Of a stretch of DNA of 64,000 nt, positions 13,001 to 22,977 are shown one piece after another. The stretch covers positions 558,001 through 622,000 of the forward strand of contig JAQGDQ010000056.1 in NCBI GenBank assembly GCA_030141605.1. Reading direction: 5' to 3'. Below the pieces are notes generated by a model. The model had not been told where the DNA came from. It saw nothing but the letters and a program-made list of their open reading frames with translations, and made no database searches. The stretch's first letter is position 1, and every line of letters starts with the position of its first letter. The translations under genes were made by a program, and so were the position numbers. The DNA comes from Tubiluchus corallicola. Its lineage: Eukaryota; Priapulida; Priapulimorpha; Priapulimorphida; Tubiluchidae.

Positions 13001-14581
13001 CATGACAAACTCCACTAGCTGATGGACAACAAAGCTCCTCGTGTGAACAATCGTTTGATGATCTACACGTGTTTTCACAGTTCGTTAGACTAGCAGGACT
13101 TTGGCATGTTCCTTGCTTGTTTATTTTATTATCTGAATTTATTAAAAAAACGAATATGTTTTCAAAATCTAATTAAAAGTTATCTTAATTATTTGTAGGC
13201 AATTTTCCTAATTCATATATCAGGATATTGCACATAAGATTAAAATTATTTCCGAGAAGTCGTCTTTTTCTATATGCATTAAGAATCCAGAAGTGTGCAA
13301 CCACTGCGCTTTCTATGTAAATTAAAGAAAAGCTAAAGACTTGCGTCTGTGACTGTGATAGTTGTACACGATGAGAACTAGAGATTCTACGTTGAATGCG
13401 TTTTTAGTTCTGTTTTATACAGAAGAGAGAGAAAACAGACACTAAGAGAGCCACTTTTGTAAAAGTCATTAAAGAATAAAAAAACTCGAAATCAAAATTA
13501 GGTTTCACTTTTTACAGGCAGTTGGTGGTGCATACCATAGGGCCCTGACCAACGTAGTGAATTTAAGGTGCTGATGATGTACAAAACAACTAAGTGTTGT
13601 TTTTAAGGTATATTGTGCACCATTTTGCCATTTGAAAATCCTAAAGTCTAGATTAGTATAAAGGGGCTCGAGCAGTTAGATGAATAGGGCTGTACTCGCC
13701 TTGACCTTTATTAGTGCTGTGAGAATAAGTGAAACTTTGTTTGCAAACTACGCAGAAAAGTTTTGAAGTGTTTACCAAAAAGAAACTTGGTGAAATCTGC
13801 GATGCGTGTAGCCTAATTTAATACTTAACACGAAAGACAAGTGTGAAATTAATGTAAGTTTAATGTAATAATAACGAATAATAATATTACATAAATTATA
13901 AAAAAACAAAAGAAAGCAAATGTCAAATATAATGAAATATCGTAAGCAATTACAAAACCAGATATGAACCACAGCTTTTCGTGAGAAATATACCACTTTT
14001 TCCTCACTGTTAAAAAACGCACGAATAATCGACCAACAAGCAAATATTTCTGAGTCTGTGTTACTCACATTAGAGTGATGCAAATTAATTTTAATTAATG
14101 AGACTTATTTGCAAAAACGTTATTGACGTTCTAACATAATTTATAATAGCTACTAAACGCTTAGCATGAGTAAAAAATTAATATCAGGTTGTAATCAATT
14201 GACATGACGGTATTATTTATACAGGCCTACATGTGGGCTTGTAACGCCAATATGGCAAGTTCAAATCCATGCCATTCTCGACATTTTTTCTTTATTTCGA
14301 ATTTAGTTTTTTGGAATTGGGCCTATATTTAATTAATGAAAGCTTATTTTAGCATTCTAACAATATATAAGCTATTAGAATATTTAGGCTTGAACGTCAG
14401 TTTTGTGTTTAAGACAGTTACTGTAATTGGAGTTATAGTGGACCTTACCAAATACGTCAGGTGGAGGAGGTATGCTTCCTCCTAGTCCTCCTAGTATACC
14501 GCCGATGACACTCTGGGCACGCGTGTTTAAAGCTATCAGCGTCAAAATAAGCGCACACGAAATGCAGCTCTTGCTGTTCAT
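863..14581 (-). CDS. Secreted mosaic protease-inhibitor-like protein (WAP/Tg1/antistasin/Kunitz), 17 exons
   Basis: Exons, minus strand in transcript order: 14581-14449, 13132-12977, 12571-12374, 12060-11954, 11767-11680, 11156-11008, 10753-10637, 9518-9376, 7981-7890, 7809-7492, 5459-5232, 4792-4580, 3715-3512, 2658-2467, 2146-1973, 1641-1471, 1083-863. All junctions are GT-AG and phase-consistent, giving 2904 nt (967 residues plus stop). The start is the ATG of a clear signal peptide (MNSKSCISCALILTLIALNT, probable cut after TRA), so the protein is secreted. Domain order: WAP, degenerate Tg1, antistasin-type, four Cys-rich repeats, antistasin-type modules, two Kunitz, WAP, Tg1. These families mostly inhibit extracellular proteases, so a multi-headed inhibitor or matrix protein is inferred. 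From exon 10 on, every module is bounded by phase-1 introns. I do not recognise a named orthologue. The exact end is uncertain because TGA at 865-863 overlaps a possible donor. Confidence 0.85.
1081..1134. repeat. 27-bp tandem duplication covering the exon 17 splice acceptor
   Basis: Two adjacent copies, starting at 1081 and 1108, differ at a few positions. On the minus strand each copy carries a T6-AG acceptor, so the real acceptor (exon base 1083) has a decoy 27 bases upstream. Confidence 0.8.
1471..1641 (-). CDS. Inhibitor gene exon 16: WAP domain 2
   Basis: 57 codons with the full eight-Cys WAP pattern: KPGVCPDL, GDECLG, KCDTDADC, then KCCTAEGCGVNLCW. The first half resembles a canonical WAP module more closely than the exon 2 copy. 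Phase 1 at both ends. Confidence 0.85.
1973..2146 (-). CDS. Inhibitor gene exon 15: Kunitz domain 2
   Basis: 58 codons with six cysteines and the core CERFVYTGCGGNDNNF. The P1 position is Gly (TGLCGEYS), unusual for a canonical Kunitz inhibitor and suggesting altered or no serine-protease inhibition. Phase 1 at both ends. Confidence 0.85.
2467..2658 (-). CDS. Inhibitor gene exon 14: Kunitz domain 1
   Basis: 64 codons. All six Kunitz cysteines are present, with core WWYDKDTQECQRFIYGGCGG and closing CRQQC. The residue after the second Cys (the P1 position, by analogy with BPTI Lys15) is Leu in FSCLAYIP. This suggests chymotrypsin- or elastase-like rather than trypsin-like specificity if it is inhibitory. 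Phase 1 at both ends. Confidence 0.85.
3512..3715 (-). CDS. Inhibitor gene exon 13: double antistasin-type module
   Basis: 68 codons, phase 1 to phase 1, with CPIVSCSLQCEYGLAVSNGC then FECTCSNDRQQ, and a second half CPDQTC...FIYDRDGCRTCQC. The third tandem sister of exons 11-12; donor GTAAGT. Confidence 0.8.
4580..4792 (-). CDS. Inhibitor gene exon 12: double antistasin-type module
   Basis: 71 codons, phase 1 to phase 1, with INCNLECRNGLAEKRDGC then FFCSCSEDNTR, and a second half CPSFRC...YKYDENGCRLCEC. The same order and spacing appear in exons 11 and 13. The acceptor is a long T tract ending in CAG. Confidence 0.8.
5232..5459 (-). CDS. Inhibitor gene exon 11: double antistasin-type module
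   Basis: Encodes CPPLFCRLQCDYGLARKEGC FTCSC and then CPIFKC...YEYDANGCRTCSC, two antistasin-like half domains. It is a sister copy of exons 12 and 13. Two donors three bases apart are possible (ending at 5232 or at 5229, the latter followed by consensus GTAAGT). Both leave phase 1 and differ by one codon. Confidence 0.8.
5734..6793. mobile_element. Probable non-autonomous hAT-like element
   Basis: The left end reads CAGTAGTGTAGCTGGG and the right end, reverse-complemented, reads CAATGGTGTAGCAAG. Flanking 8-bp sequences GGTTCAAA (5726-5733) and GTTTCATA (6794-6801) agree at six of eight positions, as expected for an aged hAT target duplication. G-rich tracts sit just inside both ends. No transposase frame was seen. 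It lies in the intron between inhibitor exons 10 and 11. Confidence 0.5.
6059..6318. repeat. 148-bp-period tandem duplication
   Basis: Two copies of a stretch of about 112 bp (6059-6172 and 6207-6318) start with CTTGTCACTGGCATTT and differ at only a few bases, so the duplication is recent. It lies inside the hAT-like element. Confidence 0.85.
7492..7981 (-). CDS. Inhibitor gene exons 9-10: antistasin-type modules with long linker
   Basis: Exon 9 (7981-7890) encodes LFCEGGRAKDENNCDTCECL. Exon 10 (7809-7492, 106 codons) encodes a Cys-poor linker of about 55 residues and then a sister motif, CRNFCLMGRAKDENGCETC. The repeated GRAKDEN-x-C-x-TC core shows the two modules are paralogous. Exon 10 is open throughout, so it is called as one exon, though a small unspliced intron in the linker cannot be excluded. 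Confidence 0.75.
8270..8911. repeat. Dispersed repeat, copy 1
   Basis: Shares a common start (CAATGTTTCTGACG) and end (GTGAGTTTcATGACCCTAGC) with the stretch at 22978-23890. Internal units of about 115-140 bp carry CCTTTCATTTGATATGC-like cores. It lies in the intron between exons 8 and 9 of the inhibitor gene. No coding frame or terminal inverted repeat was seen, so its class is unknown. Confidence 0.7.
9015..9100 (-). repeat. tRNA-like SINE head or tRNA pseudogene
   Basis: On the minus strand the stretch resembles a tRNA: an A-box-like segment TGGCATCCTAGTGATTAATG and a B box GGTTCAAATCC about 45 bases later. A clean seven-pair acceptor stem could not be formed by eye, so a tRNA-derived SINE is more likely than a functional tRNA. 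Confidence 0.45.
9376..11767 (-). CDS. Inhibitor gene exons 5-8: four small Cys-rich repeats
   Basis: Exons 11767-11680, 11156-11008, 10753-10637 and 9518-9376. Each carries a similar unit: Cys, a C-x6-C step, then a Cys in a V-x-C or A-x-C context, and P-C-x-PVP-x-C. Examples are CRLQQVLCFRAPCDPVPEC, CALQEVICKMAPCRPPVPTC and CALKDDVCKKEHCDPVPTC; the exon 5 copy is the most divergent. Exon 8 also starts the antistasin-type module completed in exon 9 (CTPRIC joined to RLFCEGG across a phase-2 intron). Intron phases vary here, unlike the 3' half. I do not have a confident family name for this unit. Confidence 0.75.
11954..12060 (-). CDS. Inhibitor gene exon 4: antistasin-type Cys motif
   Basis: Short exon encoding CDEIGQCDPCEHGYETDEDG and then CPTCECKPHPCK. 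The spacing C-x2-C-x-G-x-DEDGCPTCEC resembles the second half of an antistasin domain. Enters in phase 1 and leaves in phase 0 into the Cys-rich repeat exons. Confidence 0.75.
12374..12571 (-). CDS. Inhibitor gene exon 3: degenerate thyroglobulin type-1 domain
   Basis: 66 residues aligning with thyroglobulin-1: C1 in ACQVV, C2 in YQPQC, then QIQFHGSTGYSWCVD and a closing RPRC. In the family the core reads QCH...CWCV; here the third Cys is Phe (QFH) and the fourth is Ser (SWCV). These two form one disulfide in intact domains, so one whole disulfide is missing. The fold is still recognisable. Phase 1 at both ends. Confidence 0.85.
12977..13132 (-). CDS. Inhibitor gene exon 2: WAP domain 1
   Basis: About 52 residues with the eight-cysteine four-disulfide-core pattern: single Cys, then three more single Cys, an adjacent pair (ELCCPS), then the closing GVCHVCSKP. 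WAP domains commonly inhibit serine proteases or act as antimicrobials; the specificity is not readable here. Phase 1 at both ends. Confidence 0.85.
14225..14285 (+). repeat. Weak tRNA-like fragment
   Basis: GGGCTTGTAACGCC followed by a B-box-like AAGTTCAAATCC resembles the 3' half of a tRNA-derived repeat. No matching 5' half was found. Confidence 0.25.
14449..14581 (-). CDS. Inhibitor gene exon 1: signal peptide and Gly/Pro linker
   Basis: Encodes a 22-24 residue hydrophobic signal peptide ending in NTRAQS, then a glycine-rich stretch (GGILGGLGGS) and PPPP. The donor is TTTG followed by GTAAGG, phase 1. The split codon G+AT gives Asp, joining DVF to DNKINKQG of exon 2. The next exon is 1.3 kb away. 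Confidence 0.8.
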
Positions 14582-15297
14582 CTTTTAACCACTGCTTTGC
14601 AAACTTTATTTTACAGCATGTTGATCGTAACAGTAATTTCTTGCTAATCACAGCTACACGTCCTTGAAAACTATTGCACACACAAGAAAGCTACTTTTAA
14701 TTCTACACTCCAAATGGAAATCAAAAATTCGATTTCTGTGCTTCTCGAAAATAAACAATGCCGCTCTTTAGCTATTCTGAATTTGATCTACGTGACTAAG
14801 CGCTTAAAAATAAATTAATTTCAAGTAGTAAAAGCGTGCATGAGGTCTGTTTTAAATGTCGTGCGTCCTTAAGCAGCCTCGCCACGGATGACTGGAAGCA
14901 CAGCAGTCGACAGTAGTAATAAATGACTCCACATTTGCAGGAAAGGTGGATCCAGGTGCTGCGCGGGGTATTCGCATTTACGGGGTTTCTGTGAGTCAGT
15001 CTATCATCCCTCTGGTCCGACATGCGCTAAGGTTAAAAAAATCTTTTGGAAGGGGGAGGGTACAAGATTTCCGTGGATTCAGTGCTGAACGATTCGTATG
15101 AACTACGAACGTACAAGCCCAATACGCTAACGTGTTCAGCCACCACCGAAAATCGTACATGAAGTGGTAACCTCGTGCTTTTAGTAGCATTTGTGATTTT
15201 AACATTTTTGGGTAATTCGTGTTGCTCGCTAGACAGGCAGCACTAGAAGTCAGAATTTGGGACTATTGAACATGTACGAATGCTATACATTCTTTGT

Positions 15298-15375
15298 CTT
15301 GGTTGGGGGCTGGGTTTGTCCTGGTCGAGTCGCCGCAAACACTATGCAGTTGTGAGTTCGAGTCTAGCGGCTGCC
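15298..15375 (+). repeat. tRNA-like SINE head
   Basis: CTGGTCGAGTCGCC (D-arm-like) is followed by a B box, GAGTTCGAGTC, at the spacing seen in tRNA-derived SINEs. An unrelated body follows, with short CATGTACCATACAT repeats. Confidence 0.4.
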
Positions 15376-16920
15376 TTCGTCATGTACCATACATATACCA
15401 GCGATACCATGTACCATACATGTTACTTCTTTGTGTGTGTGTTCTTACCTGAATTCTGTGTGTAAGTCGCTAAATGGCTATTAGTGCATGCTGTTAAACG
15501 AGCGGCAGTAAATAAACGTAGTATTCGTCTTTTCTTTGTCTTTGCAACTTTTGTCCATTTGGTTCACACTGAATTTCCAACAGTGAAATACTACCAGACG
15601 ACCTTCGGCGTTACTTTCTTGGAGGCTGAGTCATTGGGACTTGTAATAATTTGCGAACTATGATTAGTAGTTTGACTGAGTAAACTTATGTAACTTAAAG
15701 GGAGACCCAAAGACCAAGCTTTCTGTAGGGAAATGCCAAAATGTGCTTTAGTTTCTTATGGAAGCTTATGATGAGTCGATCTGTTAATCAGAGGTCAAAG
15801 GTCATCTCAAGTTCACAAAAACAACATTAAAACAAAGCACTATAGAAAGTACTAATATAATACCCTGCGTTCAAAGAATAAAACCGGGTTACCAGAATAA
15901 TTTTTGCCAAATTTGATCTAATACATCTATATAATGTATAGTAACAATTCCATTGTATATTTTCATTGTATTGCGTAATAAAGCGCAGAAAAGAGTAATG
16001 TAACACCGGCAAGAGACAATTACTGCGGAGGTTGGTAAATCTTTGTGACAGCTTGTCACTCGCAAAGCGTTCCATTAAATGCAGCTTCTTAATTAATCTG
16101 ATAATCTCATACAACATACCTAATGTATATATATATACCGTGTTATCAGTATTATGCCGATTAATATGGAAAACAAATGAATAATGAATGAATCGTATAA
16201 GTTGAATCATTAATTCGATGACAAATATGTGTTGTTTTTCGCGATACAAAGATATTTGCGACGTCACGAATAACTGACGGAGGTGGGAGGCTGAGAGTGG
16301 GAAAAGTAGTGCCACGCTTGACGTTTAGCTAGTGGACAGAGAGGACAGTTAAGTGTATTAATGCGTGTACACAATAGCATTGCGTGGGCCATGACGGAAG
16401 AACTATACACTATATGAGTGTAGTTTTGAATATGTGCATACTATACATGTAAATGTGATTTTAACAGATTTACACACTGATCGAGGCGCATGTTCATTTT
16501 TCTGTGCACTCTGGCCCTATGCAGCTGCCGCAATTGTGGTGGTAATACTGAAATTGTCAGTAGCATGGCCAGCATTGAGTTCAGGTCAGCTGTAACTTTA
16601 GTAATATCTTTTCTGCTGAGAAAACGATAATTCGTTCAGGTATCTATCGCAAGTTCACTACTTGCTGCATCAACTGAAGGGAGGGTGGCATATAATAGCA
16701 AAGTGAGCATTGCATCCTTGCCAAAAGCGGATATTGTCTTGAAAACTTTTCCGTTTACACCGACAAAGATTATCTAAGTAGCTAGGGCTGAGGTCGTCGC
16801 ACACACATTTCCTCCTACACCGCGTAGGAAATGAGCAAAAGTAACGGCCCACCTTTCAACAAATTTGAGACATTTATATGGCTCTAGGCCTACTTTGTCA
16901 CACGATAGAGCTACTAGTTA

Positions 16921-17455
16921 ACTGGTTCCCAAAATTTTGTTGACAGCGACCCCTTTCCAGAAGCCTACATCATATGGCGACCTCAAGAAGAACATGACCA
17001 CATGTTATACTAATACACATCATTATCGTTGGTATTCATTAATTTTAACTTGTTATTCAACAAATTATTGAACAATGAGTGATTGTTTCAGTAATACAAT
17101 CATGTGATGGTTGCACCTGTTTCTCAGTGACTGATATTGCAATGCAATAGGTATCTAAGGTGACCCGACATAAAATGAATAGCGAAACGCTTTCGGGCCG
17201 TGTACACTGTACAGAACAACGCGCATTTTCATTTTCCCGGAAAACCAAACACTGGTAAACCGCATTTAAAGCGGAAAACCCTGTTTCACTTTCTACAACA
17301 AACTGATGAGATGAGAGACTCAGGAAAGACCTACTTGCATACTTTTCTTGAAAACAGCATTTTTTTAAAAATGGTTTTTGGACTAGTCCGCGATCCCACG
17401 AAAAGTGCTTCGCGACTCCAATGCTGGCATTACTACATAGCTTTGAGGCCAAAGT
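16921..17455 (-). pseudogene. hAT transposase C-terminal remnant and element end
   Basis: A minus-strand frame (17452-17057) contains GFSALNAV and, near its end, VTEKQVQPSH. These match the ESGFSAL and EKQ-x-x-PSH motifs at the C-terminus of ZBED5-like hAT transposases. Downstream, at 16921, lies ACTGGTTCCCAAA, like the hAT terminal repeat CAGTGGTTCCCAAA, followed by GCGACCCC. The rest of the transposase and the other end were not found, so this is a truncated, inactive remnant. Confidence 0.5.
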
Positions 17456-18394
17456 CTAGTAATTAAGTATTTACGTTGATCAAACACTAATATTTAATGA
17501 TAAGTTAGTTGATTACTCTTTGATTCCAAACAAATGAAATACACTTCTTAACAAGGGTCCAAAAGGCAAAATGCAATGCCCATGCGGCAGGAAACAGACG
17601 CGCAGAATAAAGCACCACCGTGCTATATGTTACGTTGCGTTTTATTCAGAAGTTTTAAATCATAATTTTAAAATCGATATGCTCAGATGATTTAAATCAT
17701 TTCAAAATGACCTAGGATGTAGATAAATGCAAACGCTAATCAAGTTCTTGCCACACATTGCATTTTCTAGACGTTCAGAATTTTTTGGTATCTTTTGAAA
17801 AAGTGAACACTTCTGAAATAAGCTCAAAGCCCACGCGAAACTGGATGCATGAGTTTAATAGCCAGTCCAACCTGCTTTTTAGTGTGGACAAACTTCATGC
17901 AGATGTGCAATTCATATAAAAACAAATTTTGCTATGTAGCGGGGAAGAAATTTATTATACCCGATTACCGAAATCAGTTGTTATGAGGTACGCATCCACT
18001 GCAAGCTTAAATTCACCCGAGCCCCTCAACTCCAAGTCACAAAAAAGAAGTACTATTTTTGAATGAGTATTTTCCAGTTAAATGTCTTGTTAACTTGGGT
18101 ACCGTAGCAAGAAATACCTTCATTAAAACTAGATGGTTCGGTTAGCCGGCAACTATCTGTGATACTACTGAACCGTTTTGTTAAATCCAATAAAGTTAAA
18201 CAAAGTTTTTAAATATTTATTTTTTTTAAATTTGCAGCACCTTCGAATTATTCAATGCGTAAAAACAGTTTATATAATGCAGTTCTTTACAGTTTAACCT
18301 CTACAAAAAATATAATTGTCACAACACAAAGGAAAATGTATTTCAAATGATTTTTGGTTCCCATTGTGTGGTCTGAATAACTTTTAGTTGGCGG

Positions 18395-18490
18395 TCTTTG
18401 ACTGGTGGCCCTTTGTCTTTTCAAGTGAATCATTGACCAGTGGTCCTTTACTGGTGGTCGTTTTGTCCGTGGTGGTCCTTTGAACTACAC
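18395..18490. repeat. Degenerate GGTGGTCCTTTG short repeat
   Basis: At least four variants of a TGGTGGTCCTTTG-like word recur (CTGGTGGCCCTTTG, CAGTGGTCCTTTA, CTGGTGGTCGTTTT, GTGGTGGTCCTTTG). No coding or structural role is evident. Confidence 0.5.
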
Positions 18491-20049
18491 CCCTTCTTAG
18501 ATGGCCCCCGCCTCTAGAATATATAACAATATTCTTTCTCCGGACATTACTGTATTTGGCACCTCTCACTTCAACAAATTTGCTTTTCACTGCATGACAA
18601 TACACCAGGATATGCAAGTTCCTTATCAATATTTTTCAGGTGACAGGTTGTGGTAGTGTACTCAAGGTAGTTCCCATTTTGATTTAATTTGCACGAAAAC
18701 GAGTAATGCTGGTTTACACAAAGGAATCTTGGTGAAGGTCTGGGTGTAAGACTCCATAATAATAACGCCTTTGTAATATGGACGTAAAGTCTACTATGCC
18801 TTTCAAATCACTGTTTTAAACTAATGCTTGTGAGCAGACTCAGCAGACTACTTTCCCTGCAAACAAAAGATAAATTTGGTAAACCTGTTAGTTTTGACTG
18901 TTGGTGATTCTCAAGCCTTATTGTTTTTCTATCGTGGAGCTCTACATTGTATCTATTCACAAAGATTGTTAACCAGGATTATTTACTTAGCTAATAATCA
19001 GATTCTACGAAACTAGCCCAGCGCCATAAATGTATTCTAGTTAAATCGTGAGTGTGTGGCGATTTGATACTATGACTGCTAGTCAGTATAGAAAAGTAAT
19101 ATGGGTATAATATAGTTGTCAATTTAAAATTCTCATTTGCCTGTTACAGTATTTTATAGTATATAATAAATTCAATAAAATTTAATTAGTGTTGAACGCA
19201 GCAAGCCATCTCTGTTTTGCAGGTTGGTTTCGACTCGATGCTGACCCTCACACTATAAATTGGTATGATCACTAAAAGCAAACCGGAGAACGGAAATTTA
19301 AAGCGCAGACAAAACTTACAGGCTTTAAACTTATTGATACGTACTGTACAATGTTCCAGGCCTTTGTCTACCATCCTCCTAGGATCTTAATTTACGCCTT
19401 ACGGACAATTAGCTCCTCGGATTTTCAGCCTGTTATTCACATCACAAATTCAGTGTTTATTATTGTGCAGACTATTAAGGAATTATTATTATTATTATTA
19501 TTTTATTAGTATCATAATCGTAAACATTTAACAAAACATTAGTTCATCAAATTAAAATAAGTACAGTATGTACACAGTACCTCTAATTGCCGGTGAAATT
19601 GTTACAAGCTAATAAACTAACAATAAATTTTTTAAAGTTGACTTTCTGCAGTACGTCGTACATATATTATAACGTTGCATAATCATGTTAAAATAGGCCT
19701 CAATATACACAACATGTATGTACAGGTTTCTAGTAATACAATATATATATTTATGCATTTTGCAATAATAAGCACGTGACACTGGCTTACATAATTTACG
19801 TGCTGTGCAGTTAGCTTATCAAAATTACAAAATTTTTAGTTTGTTTTATCGTTACTTCAATATTTATCCTAACACGTACTTGTTTTCATACTTTATACAT
19901 ACTTTTCACTCACAGATACGTATAAATAAAGGTTCTCAAAGAATTGCTCTTTAATTTCTACAATTTCCCATTTTGAATTAATGTTTAATGAGTTGCAGAA
20001 ATGTTACGTTTAATCTATAATAATTTTGTAAACATTGTCAATTAAATTT

Positions 20050-20245
20050 CTTTTGCCCAATTATGTCCATGAAAATCGTTCTCTTTTCACTATCCACTAT
20101 CTTACACCTGTAGAGAATGTGCTCCGACGTTTGCTCTTCCTCTTCACATGTCTCTGTTCTTCTTCCTCTCCTCTTCTACATGTATAGTACACTGTGACTA
20201 TCCCGGAGTCTAATTTTCGCTATTGCAAATGGGTGGCTCGTGACT
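20050..20245 (-). pseudogene. Non-LTR retrotransposon C-terminal fragment
   Basis: The minus strand translates to ETCEEEEQTSEHILYRCKI, the C-x(n)-EE-x-T-x-EHIL-x2-C signature near the C-terminus of many LINE polyproteins. It follows, in the same orientation, the reverse transcriptase remnant at 21.9 kb and may be the tail of the same decayed element. Confidence 0.45.
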
Positions 20246-21857
20246 TAAGTGTAACCCTTAGGTAAAGAATAAAACACTTAGTCGAAAACACTGGGGAAAA
20301 ATCCACTGAATTAATAAAATAATATAACAATTTAATGAATATCTTAAAATACATTGCAAGACAAATAATAATAGTAAAGATTAAGCCGGTAAGAAAAAAA
20401 GGAACAATGTGACGTTTTTCACCAGTCCTGTCTCGGCATCACCAGGCGACTTTTCTCCTGTCCCATCCGCGTCATCTCTCGCTCTGATCAGGGGACTTCA
20501 TCGAGAAATGGTGTACCATAGAACGGTTGTCCACACTCCTGACGACGCCCTCGCCTCCACTTATATGACGCCAAAATAAAGTAGCATTCGAACTCCTGTA
20601 CTCGTCAACAAGGTAAGGATCAATAATAATCACAGCATGGAAGCACCAACGACAGTATCATCAGCGTCAGGAAAACGTAATCAGCAACAGGTTAAGTATC
20701 ATCGCTGGAATGCAGCTATCATCTCTGTCGTAATTATGTAGACAAATTGCTTTTCTACAAGTAAGCACCGTTACCACTAAACCATCATTTTATGACATGA
20801 GAACTTAAAGCGGAATACCTGTTCGAACGGCACAACCAAAACTTCGTCTTTATGGCTTCAATCACATGATATAGTAGTAATGCATAAACAGTGTCATTGA
20901 ATGTACAGGTGAAACCCTATTTCAGAACAAGTTGGCTTCTAGCGTCATGTCATTAAACAGTTTAACTAAACTTCTTTTATAAAAATTGAAAATAATTAAT
21001 GGTGGAATTATAACAGTTAGGCACTAATTACATAACCTGGCCTAAAATAAGCCTGAGCGTCACATACACTATTAGACCAATACGATGTGTTTTCTAAAAC
21101 TTCCTTGTCCAGTTAAAAAAATATGGCAACAGATTCAACTTTTCTTTCTGTTCGGCTAAGAGGGAGCTGTAGAGGTACAGGTTTGCATGTCCACTTATCC
21201 ATTTCTCCAGATATTGGCTCACCTCGCATCTGAAGATTATTATGCAAATCTGCTAGCCTACACAATATATATTTATATTCATCTGCTCTTTTGTGTAGTT
21301 GCACAGATGTCTGGGCATGTCCTTCGTTGTACTGTATCTTTGATTCCAAACATTTCAAAAACATTTTTTAAGATTAGCTAGGTGGCATTCCAAAAAGTGC
21401 TTGTCTATTCGATTCTTAAGAACTTAGTGCGATTGAGTCCATTATGATGTCTTACGATGGCAAAAATCATATTAATTGTAGTTTTAAACTCGATGGATGG
21501 AAGTAGCAACTTCCGTTGCATCGTACACGATATCATCAAAATACTCGGGTTCCATCTATGCTATAGATTCGTACAGGATGATAGGCATCACAATAGCTTT
21601 AAAAAGGCCAATTATAGCTCTGCTAACAAGAGGCCACTATATTTGCGACAATTATTTTTTATCTGTATCCATCTACGCCAGGCTTTCTTGCGCGTCTTGT
21701 TATTTTCCAAGCAACATACTTGCCAACCGTAACGCCGAGTACTTTGCTGCTCTTGACATAGAAGAGCTGGTCTGCACCCAAAATTAATTTACTAAGTTCT
21801 CCTACATTACCCATGGCCTCTGTTTTGTTTAGTCGCGTGTTTATTTCCAGTTAAAAT

Positions 21858-22000
21858 GTACTAAACCATTCAGCCGCCAGACTATCGCAACCTTTTAGCA
21901 GCATTGCCAAGCGAGTTTCAACATCTTTAGTTGCTATGTGGAAAGTGCCATCGTCTGCATATTTACATTTGCTCATATTCTTTTTCAGGAATGTTTTTAA
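21858..22000 (-). pseudogene. Non-LTR reverse transcriptase remnant (YADD box)
   Basis: The minus strand reads CKYADDGTFHIATKDVETRL, then a stretch ending AAEWFSTF before a stop at about 21858. Further interrupted frames follow (LEINT..., then SKVLGVTV). YADD is the catalytic box of reverse transcriptases (21961-21950), and the SKVLGVTV-type downstream motif is typical of LINEs. Stops and frameshifts show it is dead. Confidence 0.55.
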
Positions 22001-22977
22001 CAGAAAAATCGTGGTTGCATTTTTAGTTGCAAGATCTGATATTTTAGTAGGTTAAAAAGCGTTTTTTGTCCTATTTTATTTTATACTAAAAGTGTTTCCA
22101 CGTTTCTCTTATTAAAAGGAGTTAAATATAATTAAAGCCTTAGTTTTTTTCTATTTGCCTCTCTCTCCGTCCCTCTACTTCTCTCCCGCGATTTCTCACA
22201 ATTGCGTATATGCAAAGATCAACATGATTCGCAATACAATTGTTCTAGCGTCTACTTTCTTGCCTTAACGATTTGACCAAATTTTTTCATCATACAATTG
22301 CTATAAATCAATACACGCAGTTAAATAAATTACTTTTAATTTCGCATCATCTAACTGTGCTTTAAAAAGGATTTATTACGTTTTCCGTTGAATGGCAATT
22401 CTGGGAAATAGCTGTTTTGTGGGAAAAATCTTTTCCGGGAAGTAAATTTTTCTGGCAAAAAAGTTTTCTGAGAGGTTTTTTGTCGGGAAAATTTTTTCTG
22501 GCAAAAAACTTTTCTGTGAGACTAGTCTACCCCAATTATTTTGTAGCATTCTTCTATTTTTGATACAGGAAGGAATGATCTATGTAATATCCACTCATAC
22601 TAATATTTGTCACTTTATATTGTTGGTTTTTATTTTTCTTGTCTTTAGTCTTAATTTAATCCTATGGACCTGTTTTATGGGGAAAATTATTGTTTTGATA
22701 CCCAGAACTACAGTATAACAGGCAAATAATATAATTTATATTTACGATTACATAATTTTAACGATGTACAATTGTGCTTACTAGTCTCTAATACAACTTT
22801 GCAAACGCATTCATATGCATTCTACCAACAAGTATGATATGACTACCACTTTTGAATTTAAAGTTGAGACTTCTGCTGTCAACATGCCCGGGCAGTTTGA
22901 CTTTTTTTCAGCTTCAGTCAGTATAATTCTAACCTGTTGTATTGTTTCTAATTATAATACTAGTTGGCAATGTTTCT

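Noticed and set aside
15827-16315. 162-codon open frame on the minus strand
   Set aside because: The longest frame in the intergenic region, but rich in Ile, Tyr, Phe and Leu from AT bias, with no domain, no splice partners and no family resemblance.
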